Made by a program: the position numbers and the translations under genes
The notes under the pieces: generated by a model
Told to the model about the DNA's origin: nothing
What the model saw: the letters and a program-made list of their open reading frames with translations, nothing else
Database searches by the model: none
From: Neovahlkampfia damariscottae
Taxonomy: Eukaryota > Heterolobosea > Selenaionea > Neovahlkampfiida > Neovahlkampfiidae
Direction of reading: 5' to 3'
DNA length: 64,000 bases
Assembly (NCBI GenBank): GCA_016618085.1
Contig: JABLTG010000011.1
Location: 1 to 64,000, forward strand
Part shown: positions 19,031 through 30,181 of the stretch, piece by piece
Layout of the letters: every line of letters starts with the position of its first letter
Numbering within the stretch: position 1 is the stretch's first letter

Positions 19031-19052
19031 AAAAAATAAAATCGACGACTTT

Positions 19053-19460
19053 CTACCATTTTATTTCTGGATTTTTTTTGAATGTTATATATTCTTCTAA
19101 ATTGAAACATGAAAGTTCGGTTTCGTTTTCAATTCCTTGTTCTTCTAAAGTTTTTCCTTTGAGTAGAAGTTTAGTTTCATCATCTTCGAAATTAATAACC
19201 AAATGTTGCGATTTCATTGAATGAGCTTGGGTATATAACTTTAAAGTATCATAATTTTTTTTTCTATGAGTCAAATATCTAGAATTGTTTTAAGTTTTGT
19301 ATTCAAGTTTAAGTTACTTTGATTCTTTTTGTATTTCTTTCATGATATATTCCATGAATTCTTCTGTAGTTTTTGAAGTATCATAATCATGAACGACCAT
19401 ATTCATGACATTACGATATTCAAATGAACGAATAAGACGAACTGTGATTGTTGCTTTCAT
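19053..19460 (-). CDS. UPF0538 family protein (C2orf76 homologue)
   Basis: Two exons. Exon 1 begins MKATITVRLIRSFEYRN at 19460, nearly identical to the start of vertebrate C2orf76. An intron of about 38 nt (about 19275-19312) leads to exon 2 with the family landmarks: LTHRKKNYDTLKL, an AHSMKSQHLV stretch and LEDDE-like NFEDDETKLLL, ending NPEIKW. Total about 122 residues, the usual family length. It probably has a ubiquitin-like fold, from strand pattern. The function of the family is unknown. It is divergent from BRF1. Confidence 0.88.
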
Positions 19461-19628
19461 GTTTTATTTTTCGGTTGACGTTGAACGTTTTGATTTGACA
19501 AGAAATATCAAATTAAAAAGTCATCAAAATTCTTGAAAATAATCGAAATAATATTTTTGATTTCAAACTTTCCAATTCATTTTTTCACCAATCATATTGC
19601 TTAACACATCAAACAAATTTTGAGCGTC

Positions 19629-21099
19629 ATGAGTGAAGAAGGAATTTGTTCAAGATGCCAAAAAGAATCAGTGTATTTTAATGTCGAAACTTCTTCATAT
19701 ATATGTGAGTCATGTGGAACTGTACAATCAGAATCTAATTTAAAAGAACATTTAGAGTTTAATTCAAATGGACAACTTGAAGGTACCAATATTGTTTATG
19801 GAATGGAATCAGCTGGTGGATTAACATCTGTTGGACATAGATTTGATTCTTTAAACTGCATAAATTATTCTATTCAATCAGAACAAAGAGCAGTTATAGC
19901 AAAAAAGAAAGCATTATCCAGAGTAGAGCAATATTGTAGTGCTCTTAGTATACCCGCTAGATTCTCATCTGAAATCTTTGGATATGTTAGTCAAGTTTGT
20001 GATGGAAAATTCACCAAAGAAAAATGGACTGATAAAGTCATTGGATGTTGTATTTATATAGTTGCTAGAAAGAATAATTTACCTTTGACCTTCTTGGATT
20101 TATCAGTAAGTCATTCAAAAAAAAATTAATTTTTTTTTTTTCTTAAAGGAAACACTTGGAATTTCAATTTATAAACTCGGAAGAAGATATCGTGAAATAT
20201 CAAAAGAATTAAATGTAAATGTATCTGCTGTTGATCCTTATGAATTATTGGATATTTTTGGAAATAAAATTTCTTTAGGAGATACAGAAGAAAAAAAGAA
20301 TGAAATTATTTCAAACGCAGCTAGAATTATAAGAGTAGCAAAAATAGATTGGATTAATCAAGGAAGAAGACCTGGTTCAATTGCTGGTGCAGCTATAAAA
20401 TTGTCATGTGATTCACTCAATTATTCCATCACATTTTCAACCATTGCCGACGGAATTGGAAGTGGACAAATTTCAATTAGAGAAAGATATAAAGAAATAC
20501 AACAAATATTTATCAAACTTTCTTCTAGTTTACCTTGGAATTCAATGATCAACTTAAAAAACTTATCAAAATATTTACCTTTCTTATTGAATTTTATTGA
20601 AACTTTACAAAAATTATGTAGAACATGTTTACCACCTTCAACATCTTCATCAGATCAAGATGAAGAATCAATATTTTTGAATAACAATGATGAACCACCA
20701 AGTTTTATAAAGTTAAAAAAAGAAAAAGAAAGAAGAAAAGAAAAAGTTAAAAATGCAAAAAATAGAATTGAAAATTCATTCAAAAAAAATCAAGAAATGC
20801 CAAGTGAAGAATTAGATTTTGAAGATTTGGAAATTGAAAAATTATTATTGGCAGGTGCAAAAGAATCTGATTTAGAAGAAGGCTACTTTCATGTGAAGGT
20901 GAAACCAAATCAAAATGAAAATGTGAATGAAGAAGAATTAAATGAAAAAGATTTATCTGAAAAAGAATTAGCTAATTTTATTAAAACACCTGCTGAAATT
21001 GAAATGATTGAAAAATTAAGAAAAATTGAAGATATTTCTCCAATCGGAATAAAGGAAGAAGAAAATCCGAAAAAAAAAAGAAAATTGGAATGTGAATAA
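19629..21099 (+). CDS. BRF1: TFIIIB subunit BRF1 (TFIIB-related factor)
   Basis: Two exons with an intron at 20106-20148 (43 nt). An N-terminal zinc ribbon (CSRCQKES ... CESCGTV) is followed by two cyclin-like repeats; the second contains INQGRRPGSIAGAAI, the TFIIB/Brf signature. The linker YKLGRRYREISKELN plus VDPYELL is closer to BRF1 than to TFIIB. The C-terminal third is Lys/Glu-rich with a Brf-type acidic/basic block (KTPAEIEMIEKLRK), absent from TFIIB. The protein recruits RNA polymerase III to tRNA and 5S genes together with TBP and BDP1. About 475 residues. CCAAT at 19588-19592 lies in the space shared with UPF0538. TFIIIC220 is also in this window. Confidence 0.85.
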
Positions 21100-21119
21100 T
21101 AAATGTTAAATTCTTTATT

Positions 21120-22987
21120 CTAAAAAAATGGATCATTTCCAAATCCATCATTATTATTTTGTGCAAAAGGATCATTGTCCATAAATGGATCATTATCAAA
21201 TCCTTGTTGTTGAGGTTGTTGATTGAAAGATTGATTATTTCCAAAAGAACCTTGTTGTTGGGTTTGTTGTTGTTGTTGTTGACTAAAAGATCCTTGTTGA
21301 TTTCCAAATGATCCTTGTTGTTGTGTTTGTTGTTGATTGAAAGATTGATTATTTCCAAAAGAACCTTGTTGATTTCCAAATGAACCCTGATTGTTTTGTT
21401 TTGGTGTATCTTTTGTAATATCTGTCAAAAAGTCAAAAGCATGAGTTTCTTCTTTTTTTTGTGGTGGAGGTTCATTAAAATTAAATGGTTGAGGAATTGT
21501 ATTTGTAGTTTGCATAACTCTTTGAGGTTGATTAAAAGGTTGATTAAATGGATTTGTATTATTATACTGAGGTTGATTATATTGTAGTTGTGGAGTATAA
21601 ACTGGTTTTGGTGTTGGAGTAAATTGTTGTGGAGTTGGTGAAAATGTAGGTTGTTGAGGTTGTGACATTCCAGAAGAACCAAATAAATCATCTAAATTTA
21701 TCTTTTTCTTATTACTTTCAATTTTTTGTTCTTGTGGTTTTGGTTCATTCTCACTAAATGGATCTGAACTGAATGGGTCATTATTGGTTCCAAATGGATC
21801 TGATTCAAAATCATTTGATGTTTCAAAATCATTTCCTGGATTTGATTTTGTATTTGCTGAATTTTCAGGACTTGATTGTTCTTCTTCTTTATTGGATTCA
21901 AAAATATCATCAAAATTTACTTCACCATTTTCTTTATCAAAACCTAAAAGTGATGATAAAGGTGCTGATTCATGCTTATTATGATTTTCTTCTTTGTCTT
22001 CTTCTTCAAATGATTCTGGATTCGATACATACGATTTCATTTGTTTTAAAAATGTATCTAGAAGAAATCAATTATTTTTCTTAATTCCTTACCTGGAGGT
22101 GGTTTTAAAGATGGTAATTTTGATCCTATTATTCCAGATAACTTTTTAGCTTCTTCATAAAATTCAATTAAACTATCTGTTTGTTTTAAATGTTTTTGAT
22201 AAATTTCTAAACCCTTGTTCGCTTGTTCAGAACCTAATTTAAAAAATGCATCTTTTTTTTAACTTTTTTTTTAACATACCAATAAGTTTAAGGACACCAT
22301 CTGATAGTAATTTATAACATAACATTGAATCTTTTAAAACCATTGAAACAGCATTCATTGTGCTTGAATTTGAAACTAAATCTTGTTTTAAAGTACAATT
22401 TAAAATTTCATCTAATAAAAGTTGAAGACTTTCAATCACTTCAAAAATATCCTTCATTTCGGTTGGATAAATATATTTTGGTGATAATGTTCTAATACCA
22501 GTATTTTTAAAAAGGAATAATCTTTGCTCTAAATAACCGGAATAATTACGAATAAAAGGTACTTGAATGAATACTTTTGGTGATGGATTTGGATCTTTAA
22601 AGTCTTTAATGTTCAAAACTTTGACTGGATTTTTTTGAACACAAGTTCTTGCAAAATTTTCATTTCCATCTTGAATTAATCTGTGAAATACTTGTAAACA
22701 TTTTAAAGCGACAATCCAGTCTTGTGTTCGATGAATTTTCCAAATTAAAAGATCAACAATTTCAGCTGGTTTTGCATTTGGAACTTGTAATAAATAAAGT
22801 AATTCTTTGATTTAATTTTTTTTTTATTTTTACTTTGAACATGTTTTTCTTTTGGTGGACGTACATCATGATTTACTGCTTTGATTACAGCTGTTTTTGT
22901 ATCATCTAACGTAGCTAATGCTGCTTTTGCTTTATCATTAACAAATTTCCATTGTTTTGATGACTTAAGATTTTGTATTTGATTCAT
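21120..22987 (-). CDS. ANTH-domain clathrin adaptor (AP180/CALM-like)
   Basis: Four exons from the ATG at 22987 with introns near 22800-22840, 22238-22280 and 22055-22092. Residues 1-270 are an ANTH domain: a basic, Lys-rich start (KQWKFVNDKAKAAL), TKTAVIKAVNHDVRPPKEKHV (PtdIns(4,5)P2-binding region), QDWIVALKCLQVFHRLI and YLEQRLFLF. The remainder is disordered and carries endocytic peptide motifs: at least six DPF (AP-2 ear), one NPF (EH domains), and a Gln-rich array of QQGSFGNQ units ending in GNDPFF. This matches AP180/CALM architecture. CCAAT lies at 23028-23032. Confidence 0.9.
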
Positions 22988-23171
22988 AACTGTAACTTGT
23001 CAAGGACAAAAACTTTTTTTTTATGAACCAATTAGACTGACCCGACTTTTTTATTGGTCTATCTAAAAATAGCAAGAAAGAAAAAAAATAATTTTTCGAC
23101 CTCAAAAAGCACTGAAACATGTGATGAAGAGAAAAAAAAAAGAAAAATTAAAAATATTTAAAGGAATTTTT

Positions 23172-24422
23172 TTACAATTCATCTTTTTTATCATCATCGC
23201 TTCCAGCTTCTTGTTTTAATTGTTCAGCTTTTTCTTTAGCGAGTTTAGTTAATTCATCTTCTGAAGATTTTTCTTTTTCAAAGTCTTTAGCTGCTTCTTT
23301 TGCTTTTTCTGCTTCTGCTGCTTTTTTAGCTTCTTCTGCTTTTTTTTCTTCTTCAGCAACTGCCTTGTCTTGTTTATTTTTTTCTAAAATTTCATCTCTT
23401 GCTTTTTTAGCTTCTTCAACTGAATCAGTAACCAAGATGTTGTTGAAAATTGTACCTGATTTAACTTGCCATACATCAATACCAGCAAAAGCTAATTTGT
23501 ATTTTCCAATGGAAGGATCTTCTTTAAAGTCAGGATTTGGAATTTGGTTTGGTTTCCATTCTCCTTTATAAGCAGGATTTGGAATCATTTTTGGTGAGTA
23601 TTCTCCTCTATATTCTGGATTTGTAACTTGAGGTGGTTCCCATTTTCCATCTTCTTCTTCATCCCAATCATCTGGTTTTTTAGCGTTTGGATCTGCAATA
23701 GTTTTTGGTACATCCCAATCTTCTGGTTTTTTATCATTTGGATCAACAATTTCTTTTTCATCAACCCAATCAGCTGGTTTTTTAGCACTTGGATCATCAA
23801 TAGTTTTTGGTGCTAATAAAGGCCAATCTTCTAAAAGAGTTCCACTTTCTTTTTTTTCTCCATCAATTAATACTTCATATGAACCATCAGATTTAATAAT
23901 AGCTGTATAAACATGTGCATTTGTATCTGAAAGAGCACCAACATTGTTTGTTTTTTTCCAATCAACATTTTTTCCATTATAGTTTAAAATTAAATGTACT
24001 TTTTTTGTTGAACCACAAACATCAGGTCCAAACATAATTCCGTATTCTGATGAACCGTCGAAATTTTCTTGGTTTAAACCTTCATAAAGGAATTTAATAT
24101 AACCACCACCACAATCAATATCTTGTTTATAGTTGAGGTTGAATTGTAAAACTAAGTCTTTTCCGTCTGTATTAAAAACTTTTCCAAATTTTGTTGAGAG
24201 ATCATAAAATTTAGCGTCTTGGGATGTTTTGATACCACCAGTTGATGCTTCTTCAAATACTCCAAGTCCTTCTTTTTTTGCTTGAACCCATCTGTCTTTC
24301 CATCCAGCTTTTTCGTAATTTAAATTAATGAAGAATTATTTACCTCCAAAATTTTCTGATAAATAAACTTCAGCAGTACATACTGAAAAAATTATTGCGA
24401 GAACCGCAAGGATAAATCTCAT
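23172..24422 (-). CDS. CALR: Calreticulin, ER chaperone with KDEL
   Basis: Two exons; the first encodes a signal peptide (MRFILAVLAIIFSVCTA) and the intron is about 36 nt near 24308-24343. The N-domain lectin signatures are present (DCGGGYIKFL, FGPDVCG with the conserved Cys pair, LILNYNGKN). The P-domain has three repeats of each type: PKTIDDP/KEIVDPN/PKTIADPN with KKPxDW, and GKWEPPQ/GEYSPKM/GEWKPNQ. The C-domain is acidic and Lys/Ala-rich and ends KDEL for ER retention. It binds Ca2+ and monoglucosylated glycoproteins. Upstream, five CCAAT/ATTGG boxes cluster within 100 bp, unlike the usual one or two. Confidence 0.95.
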
Positions 24423-24433
24423 CGTGAAAAAAA

Positions 24434-24521
24434 ATTGGTGAAGAAATTGTCCAATGAAACTTGTTTATAATTCACACATGTTCCAAAATGATTGGTGGAA
24501 ACTTGGACCAATTCCTATTGG
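24434..24521. promoter_or_regulatory. Cluster of five CCAAT/ATTGG boxes before calreticulin
   Basis: Boxes at 24434-24438 (ATTGG), 24451-24455 (CCAAT), 24491-24495 (ATTGG), 24508-24512 (CCAAT) and 24517-24521 (ATTGG), just upstream of the minus-strand start at 24422. Mammalian ER chaperone promoters use CCAAT-containing ER stress elements; whether that logic applies here is unproven, and the CCACG half-site is not seen. The rest of 24522-24777 holds no gene. Confidence 0.5.
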
Positions 24522-24777
24522 TTTTCGGAATTTTTTGTTATTCATTATTATTTTTTCTTTTTTGGAACTAAGCTTCAACTAAGTTTCAAAAAAAAAGAGT
24601 TTTATTTTTTTCATTTTTTTCGACAGCAAACAATTTCCATGGGGATGTCAGTTTGATACCTTCTTAACAAACCTGATCCAATGGTCTTCTCGAAGAAAAA
24701 CGGTTGAATTCAAAAAAAAATTAAATTAAAGATCTAATAACTTAATTCTTAAGCTTTATTGTATTATTATATTGAAG

Positions 24778-25281
24778 TTATTCAATATCTTCAGGTTCCA
24801 TTTGGTTTTTTCTGAAAAACTTTTGTGCGTGACTACGAACTTGTTGTCTTGTTCTTGTTGTTACAAATTCCTTTGCAATGATACTCCAGTTTCTTCCGTA
24901 TTTTTTGAAACCACGTAGAAACAAATTGTGTTCTTGGGTATTCCAAACACCCATGTTTTCTCCTATTGTCTTAGGGCGCTTATATTCAATTTCTTGAACT
25001 TCTCTTGAAGGTTCAGGTTCCTGCTCTGGCTCTGGAGGCACTTCATGTTTAACTTCCATACACCGAAGCTGAATGAATATGTCTTCATGCTTATATGGTT
25101 TGAATGTGACGTCATCAGGTTTGAGTCTCACAGTAGGTTCCATGACAGTCATTGCTCCAGAGTATTTCGTGTACATTTTAGCGTTTAAAAGTTTACAAAA
25201 AGTTGACCAATCATACACTTTTTTATTATTTGTTGTTCCAAAATTGACACCCCTCTTTTCTTTCTCTTTTTTTATTTTCAT
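24778..25281 (-). CDS. SHAQKYF-type single-repeat Myb protein
   Basis: 167 residues in one exon. A C-terminal Myb/SANT repeat (VWNTQEHNLFLRGFKKYG ... WSIIAKEFV) ends with the SHAQK(Y/F)F signature: RSHAQKFFRK. This class binds I-box or GATA-like sites in plants and is common in amoebae. The N-terminal 100 residues contain a Pro/Glu-rich linker (EPEQEPEPS) and an uncharacterised segment. The start at the ATG encoding MKIKKEKEKRG is the only ATG in frame with the block. Target genes unknown. Confidence 0.88.
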   Translation of the reverse strand: MKIKKEKEKRGVNFGTTNNKKVYDWSTFCKLLNAKMYTKYSGAMTVMEPTVRLKPDDVTFKPYKHEDIFIQLRCMEVKHEVPPEPEQEPEPSREVQEIEYKRPKTIGENMGVWNTQEHNLFLRGFKKYGRNWSIIAKEFVTTRTRQQVRSHAQKFFRKNQMEPEDIE

Positions 25282-25448
25282 CCAATGTGATTTTTTTCGA
25301 TTTCAACAAAGTGTTGGAAAGTTTGTTAGAAGAATTTTGGAACTTTCCAAATTTATAACGAAAAGTTAAATGAAAAAATTCGTTTCGTGTGGAAGTGACA
25401 GAAGAACGAATTTATTATTGAACTTATTTATATTTTTAGAAAAGGAAT

Positions 25449-27053
25449 TTAATCAAACAAACAAATTTTACCATCCCATCCACCAGTGATACATTTACTT
25501 GATTCAATTGGATGCCATTGACAAGTACTACAAAAACCTCCAACATGTGCATTTAATGTCTTCAATTTTTTTGATGTTTTCCAATCCCAAATCCAAAGTT
25601 TTCCTTCTGTATCACCTGACAGTACAAATCTTCCATCATTTGAAAAATTAACTTTTGATCCAGTTGTAGGAGTAATGTGACCTGTTAAGTTTTTTTTTGA
25701 ATGAAGTTTATATTTTTCTGTTGTATCAAAAACATAAATTTGGTTGTCCAATGATTGAGCAATAAAATATTCACCACCTGGATGAACAGCAACTGATTTA
25801 ATTTGGTCCATGTGATAATTTCTAATTTTTCTAACAACCATTGGTACCTGAACTTCCCAAATTCTAATTGTTTTGTCATTGGATGAAGAAATAAATTTTT
25901 GATTGTTGTCAAAAAATGTAATTGAAGTAACAGGACCTTGATGACCTCCATATGATTGAATCAAGTCACCAGAACGAACATCATAATGCTCAACTCTTTT
26001 TCCAACACCTATCAAAATTTCATGATTCTTTTCAGGATGAAATGAGACACAATGAGCTGGTTTTTTTAAATTAAAACTTTTGATAATGTTTCCACTTTCT
26101 ACATCCCAAAGTCTACATAATTTATCATGTGATCCAGATGCAAATACTTTTCCGTCCGATTGAAATCCAATACAACTTACAGGCTGTGTATGTCCAATAT
26201 AATCTCTTATCAAAGTTTTACGGTCCATCACATCAAAAATTTTGATGGTCTCATCCATTGAGCATGACAAAACCAAATGACCATATTTTGGAAAAAATTC
26301 TAAACCAGTGATGGGTTTCGAATGAGCGTCAAATGTATGCATCAATTTTTTTGGTAAAAAGTTCTTCACAGGTTCATCATCTTCATTGATTTTTAAATGT
26401 GTTGGATGTGCTATGAATGTTCTTCCTTGATAATCATATTGTGATTCTAAATAAAAATTTGATTTTGAAGGAGGTTCAACAAATTCACCTTCTTTTTCTT
26501 TTTCTCCTTCTTCCTCTGAATGATCTTCATCTTCTTGTTCTTTTTTTTCTTTTTTCTTTTTTGGTTCTTCCTTTTCTTCTTTTTCTTTTTCTTCTTCTTC
26601 GTCTTCATAAAATTCTTCATGGAACATTTCTGAATGATCTGTTGTGTCCATTTCAAAATTTGTCCAAGGTCCAAGAAAATTCTTTTTTGTAGGATCATTG
26701 AATCCTTTTTTTCTTTTTAATTTTTGGTTTTTTTTTTCTCCACTAGTAGCTCCACGACTTGTATTTTCAAACTCGGAATTAAAAACTGAAATGTTCATGT
26801 TGAAGTTTTGAACATTTCCAACTGAAAGATTACCACCCATATTTTTTGAGTATGGATTTACAGGACCTAAAACAGGAGCATGTAATTCTTCATAAGTTGG
26901 ATTGTGAGTAATCTCTCCAATGTATGGTTCAATGGCGCCAACTGAAGTTTCTTTTATCAAAACGTCAGGTGTTATATTAACTCTTGGTACAAGTTTATTG
27001 GTTTCAACTTCTTGATCAGAAGATTCACTTCCATAACCTGACAACAAATCCAT
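25449..27053 (-). CDS. CDC40: Pre-mRNA splicing factor PRP17/CDC40
   Basis: 534 residues, intronless. The N-terminal third carries conserved PRP17 blocks (NPTYEELHAPVLGPVNPY; FLGPWTNFE) and a highly acidic Lys/Glu region. The C-terminal 320 residues form a seven-bladed WD40 propeller (for example HTQPVSCIGFQSDGKVFASG, CRLWDVESG, IRIWEVQ). PRP17 acts at the second step of splicing, in the step 2 spliceosome. FAM32A, another step-2 factor, is encoded 1 kb away. ATTGG lies at 27079-27083. Confidence 0.93.
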   Translation of the reverse strand: MDLLSGYGSESSDQEVETNKLVPRVNITPDVLIKETSVGAIEPYIGEITHNPTYEELHAPVLGPVNPYSKNMGGNLSVGNVQNFNMNISVFNSEFENTSRGATSGEKKNQKLKRKKGFNDPTKKNFLGPWTNFEMDTTDHSEMFHEEFYEDEEEEKEKEEKEEPKKKKEKKEQEDEDHSEEEGEKEKEGEFVEPPSKSNFYLESQYDYQGRTFIAHPTHLKINEDDEPVKNFLPKKLMHTFDAHSKPITGLEFFPKYGHLVLSCSMDETIKIFDVMDRKTLIRDYIGHTQPVSCIGFQSDGKVFASGSHDKLCRLWDVESGNIIKSFNLKKPAHCVSFHPEKNHEILIGVGKRVEHYDVRSGDLIQSYGGHQGPVTSITFFDNNQKFISSSNDKTIRIWEVQVPMVVRKIRNYHMDQIKSVAVHPGGEYFIAQSLDNQIYVFDTTEKYKLHSKKNLTGHITPTTGSKVNFSNDGRFVLSGDTEGKLWIWDWKTSKKLKTLNAHVGGFCSTCQWHPIESSKCITGGWDGKICLFD

Positions 27054-27121
27054 TTTGTTTGAATGTTTAAGTAAAATGATTGGACAAAAAAAAAAACCGT
27101 TTTCAAAAAAAATAAAAATAT

Positions 27122-27858
27122 TTAATCAGAACCTCCTTTTAAGTTAGCAGGAACAGCAATATCAATTAATTTTGGATCAGCTAATTTTAATTCGTTCATG
27201 ATTTTTACAAAATCTTCTTCTGAGTTTTTAGTATTTAATCTAGGGTTATATTCTTTTTCTTCTCCAATTGTAGTAGCTGTTTGTCCTTTATAGTCATGAC
27301 CTGGGTATACCAAACAACTATCTGGAAGTAATTTGAACAGTTTTTGAACTGATTGATACAATGAATGTGAATTTCCCTTTAAATAGTCAAAAAAAAAATA
27401 AAGAAACTTACTTGTTGGAAATCTGTTCTTCCACATCCTCTAATAAAAAGTGCATCTCCTGTGAATGCCATTTCGTCTTTAAAAATTAAAGACATGCAGC
27501 CATTTGTATGTCCTGGTGTTTTAACAACAAGTAATTCATATTTTCCAAATTTAATTTTTTCACCATCTTCTACAAGTTTCAAACCGTCTTTAAATGTTAC
27601 TCCAGAATCTGAAGAAAGAACTTGTTTTAAGTCTGGGTAGATTTTTCTTAAAGCACTTCCTCCTGTAATATGATCAGCATGAACATGTGTTTCGATTTCA
27701 TAAATTGGGTTGAGTTTTAATTCTTTTAATAAAGTTGAATCTCTTTCTGCATTTTCTTTCACTGGATCTATGAGAAGAGCTTCTTTTGTTTCTTCACATC
27801 CAAGGATGTATGTATATGTTGATGAAGTTTGGTCAAAGCATTGTCTGAAGAATACCAT
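27122..27858 (-). CDS. ETHE1: Persulfide dioxygenase ETHE1 (metallo-beta-lactamase fold)
   Basis: Two exons with an intron near 27376-27413; about 232 residues. The MBL-fold iron site is clear: THVHADHITG (H-x-H-x-D-H), TPGHTNGC (His), FTGDALFIRGCGRTDFQQG (Asp; ETHE1 signature) and YPGHDY (His). ETHE1 oxidises glutathione persulfide during H2S breakdown, normally in mitochondria. Here translation starts almost directly at the catalytic domain (MVFFRQCFDQTSSTYTYIL), so no targeting peptide is visible and a cytosolic form is likely. ATTGG at 27904-27908. The 27859-28124 gap holds no recognised gene. Confidence 0.92.
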
Positions 27859-28124
27859 TTTGTATGTGTTTTGTTAGTTTTTAAAATGTGTTATCGATTT
27901 CCTATTGGTCTATTTATCCCTTCCAATCATACTGTATTTGGAGAAATCGGAAAATAAAAATTTGGACAAATACAGACATCCGCCGGAATCAAGAAATTTG
28001 GGAATATGAATTACTGATTTGGTGTTTCATCATTTTTATCCTTTCCTTTCAATGAACAACGATTCCGGGCCGGAAATGAATATAAAAAAAAGGAAATATT
28101 ATAAATGAACATTTATCTACAAAG

Positions 28125-28487
28125 TTATCCAGGACCTACTTTTGGAATATCATTACTTTTGAAAAGTTAGAATTAGAAATATTGGAAAAACTTACTGTTC
28201 TGTTTTTTTGTCCATTTTTTCGTTGAATTCTTCAACTTTTTCTTGATACGTTTTGGTTTTAAGTTTTCCTTCCTTCTTTTTTTTTAATCTTGCTTCTTCA
28301 AAAGCCAATTGACTTTCAGTTTTTTTTATGTTTTCTGTTATGACTTGAGTTTTCTTTTTTCTAATTTTAATGGGTTTTTTTATTTTTACTTTTCAATTTT
28401 CTTTACAGAACCAGCAGATCCTTTTAATTTCAATTTTCCACCTACCACGTTTGAATAACTTTCAGTTGAGTTTTTATTCGAGCTCAT
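28125..28487 (-). CDS. FAM32A: FAM32A homologue (splicing step-2 factor)
   Basis: Three exons from the ATG at 28487 with introns of 29 nt (about 28361-28389) and about 41 nt (about 28148-28190), 97 residues in total. Family landmarks: GGKLKLKGSAG near the start, a Lys-rich middle, QEKVEEFNEKMD, and the C-terminal TEHNDIPKVGPG, which matches the vertebrate TEHYDIPKV end. FAM32A inserts its C-terminus near the 5' exon in the post-step-1 spliceosome. The start codon overlaps CCAATG (28486-28490 on the plus strand reads ATTGG). Divergent to the kinase gene with 64 bp between starts. Confidence 0.88.
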
Positions 28488-28551
28488 TGGTTGTTAAGAT
28501 TTTAGCGAATCAAATCCTTTTACCAATTCCTCTCACCACACTGTGCGCACA

Positions 28552-30096
28552 ATGGTAAAAATCAAACAATATAAACTTGGTAAAACTTTGGGAATGGGTG
28601 TTTCAGGTAAAGTTAAAATAGCAACAGACACAAACACAGGAATTGTGTATGCTGTCAAAAGTAAAAAAAACAAAAAACGTTAAACACTCCAGTCCTCAAC
28701 AAGGAATTATTAAAAAAGAAAAAAATGGAAGATGATATCAAAAGAGAAATTGCTGTCATGAAACTTTTAAAACATCCAAATATTGTGAAACTCCACGAAG
28801 TTTTAGAAAGTCCTAATAATATTTATTTGATTATTGAATTGATTACAGGTATTTGTTGATTTTTTTTTAAATGTGAAAAAACTAAAGGAGGTGAATTATT
28901 CGATAAAATTGGTATTTTTTTTTTTTGTTTATTTTTTTAGTCAAGGTTGAACATTTTGATGAAGACGAATCAAGAAAATTCTTCCAGCAATTAATGTAAT
29001 TTTTATTTTTGAAATATTGAAATATTTAGCAATGGGATACAATATTGTCATCAAAATGGAGTCATGCATAGAGATTTAAAAGTAGAAATCACGAAAAAAA
29101 AAATTAAAATTTTTAAAGCCTGAAAATTTACTGGTTGATGGAAATAATGACTTAAAAATCACAGGTATTTCAAAGAATCATATTTTTAATTTTTTGACGA
29201 AAATTAGATTTTGGATTTTCTAAAGTTTGGAACGTTGAAACAGAAGGAAGAAAAGAATTAAGCAAAACAGCTTGTGGTACATTAGGATATTGCGCTCCTG
29301 AAGTCGTTTTAGACTCTGGTTATGATGGTTTTATTTCTGATATCTGGTCAGCAGGTGTTATTTTATACGCTATGCTTTCAGGAGAATTACCATTTGATCC
29401 ACAAGAAACATATACGATAGCAAAAACTGGAAAAGTAAAACTCAGTTATCCAATGACAATCCCAGTAAAAAAAAAATGGCGCAAAAAAAAAATTAAAATT
29501 TTTAATAGAAAGATGCAAGAAATTTACTTGATCAAATTATGGTAGCAAATCCAAAAAAGAGAATAACCATTGATGAAATATTAAAAGATCCTTGGTTTTC
29601 AAAAGGATATGAAAAAAAATCGTCAAACATTTTCGGAAAAGAAGATTTAGATGTAGATGATGTTATTGAAAAGATTGAAGTAACAGATCAAGAAAAAGTC
29701 AAAAAAAAACAATTGAAACCATTTAATGCTTTTGAAGTTATTCATTTAATGATTAGTCCTTCTGAAATTAAAAGTGACAATACATTCATGATGAAAGGTG
29801 ATTTTACATCTGCTACAAATCATATCTGTGAAATATTAAAAGAAATGAAAGCAAAAAAAGTCGACATTAAAGGAAATAATATTAAAGTCGCTTTTGGAAA
29901 AGATGATCAAAGTAAGAAATAATATATATGATTAATATGATTCATTTTAGTGATTATGATTCATGTTAATGTTATTCCATTCAAAGGTGATGTTTGTTAT
30001 GTTACAATAAAAAGAGCAAAAGGAAATTCTCTTTTGTTCGTTGAATTGACAAAAATATTCTTGAAGAAATTAAAAGATGTCAAAATTAATAAATAA
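28552..30096 (+). CDS. CIPK/SnRK3-like Ser/Thr kinase with NAF motif
   Basis: About nine exons; the eight short introns each restore the reading frame. Kinase landmarks: LGKTLGMGVSGKVKIA (Gly loop), YAVK (Lys), MHRDLKPENLL (catalytic loop, split by an intron), DFGFSK (split before DFG), a CGTLGYCAPEVV activation segment and W-S-A-G-V. After the catalytic domain, LKPFNAFEVIHLM contains the N-A-F motif that in plant CIPKs binds calcineurin B-like calcium sensors. A C-terminal KA1-like/PPI region follows (residues 330-430). Total about 430 residues. Suggests a CBL-CIPK type calcium pathway, known outside plants in some protists. Confidence 0.85.
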
Positions 30097-30181
30097 GTTT
30101 TTTGTTTTTAATACTTTTTTTTTTTTTTTTCAGGGTAAATTTTGAACCAATCAGCTCGTTTTGACGAATCTAAAATTATCA

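Noticed and set aside
21120-21450. Minus-strand alternative frames in the Gln-rich tail of the ANTH protein
   Set aside because: Low-complexity repeat translated in other frames; the ANTH frame ends with consistent DPF motifs.
26417-26692. Leucine-rich plus-strand frame opposite PRP17
   Set aside because: Antisense shadow of the acidic Lys/Glu stretch of PRP17; the same applies to other Leu/Phe-rich frames opposite charged regions.
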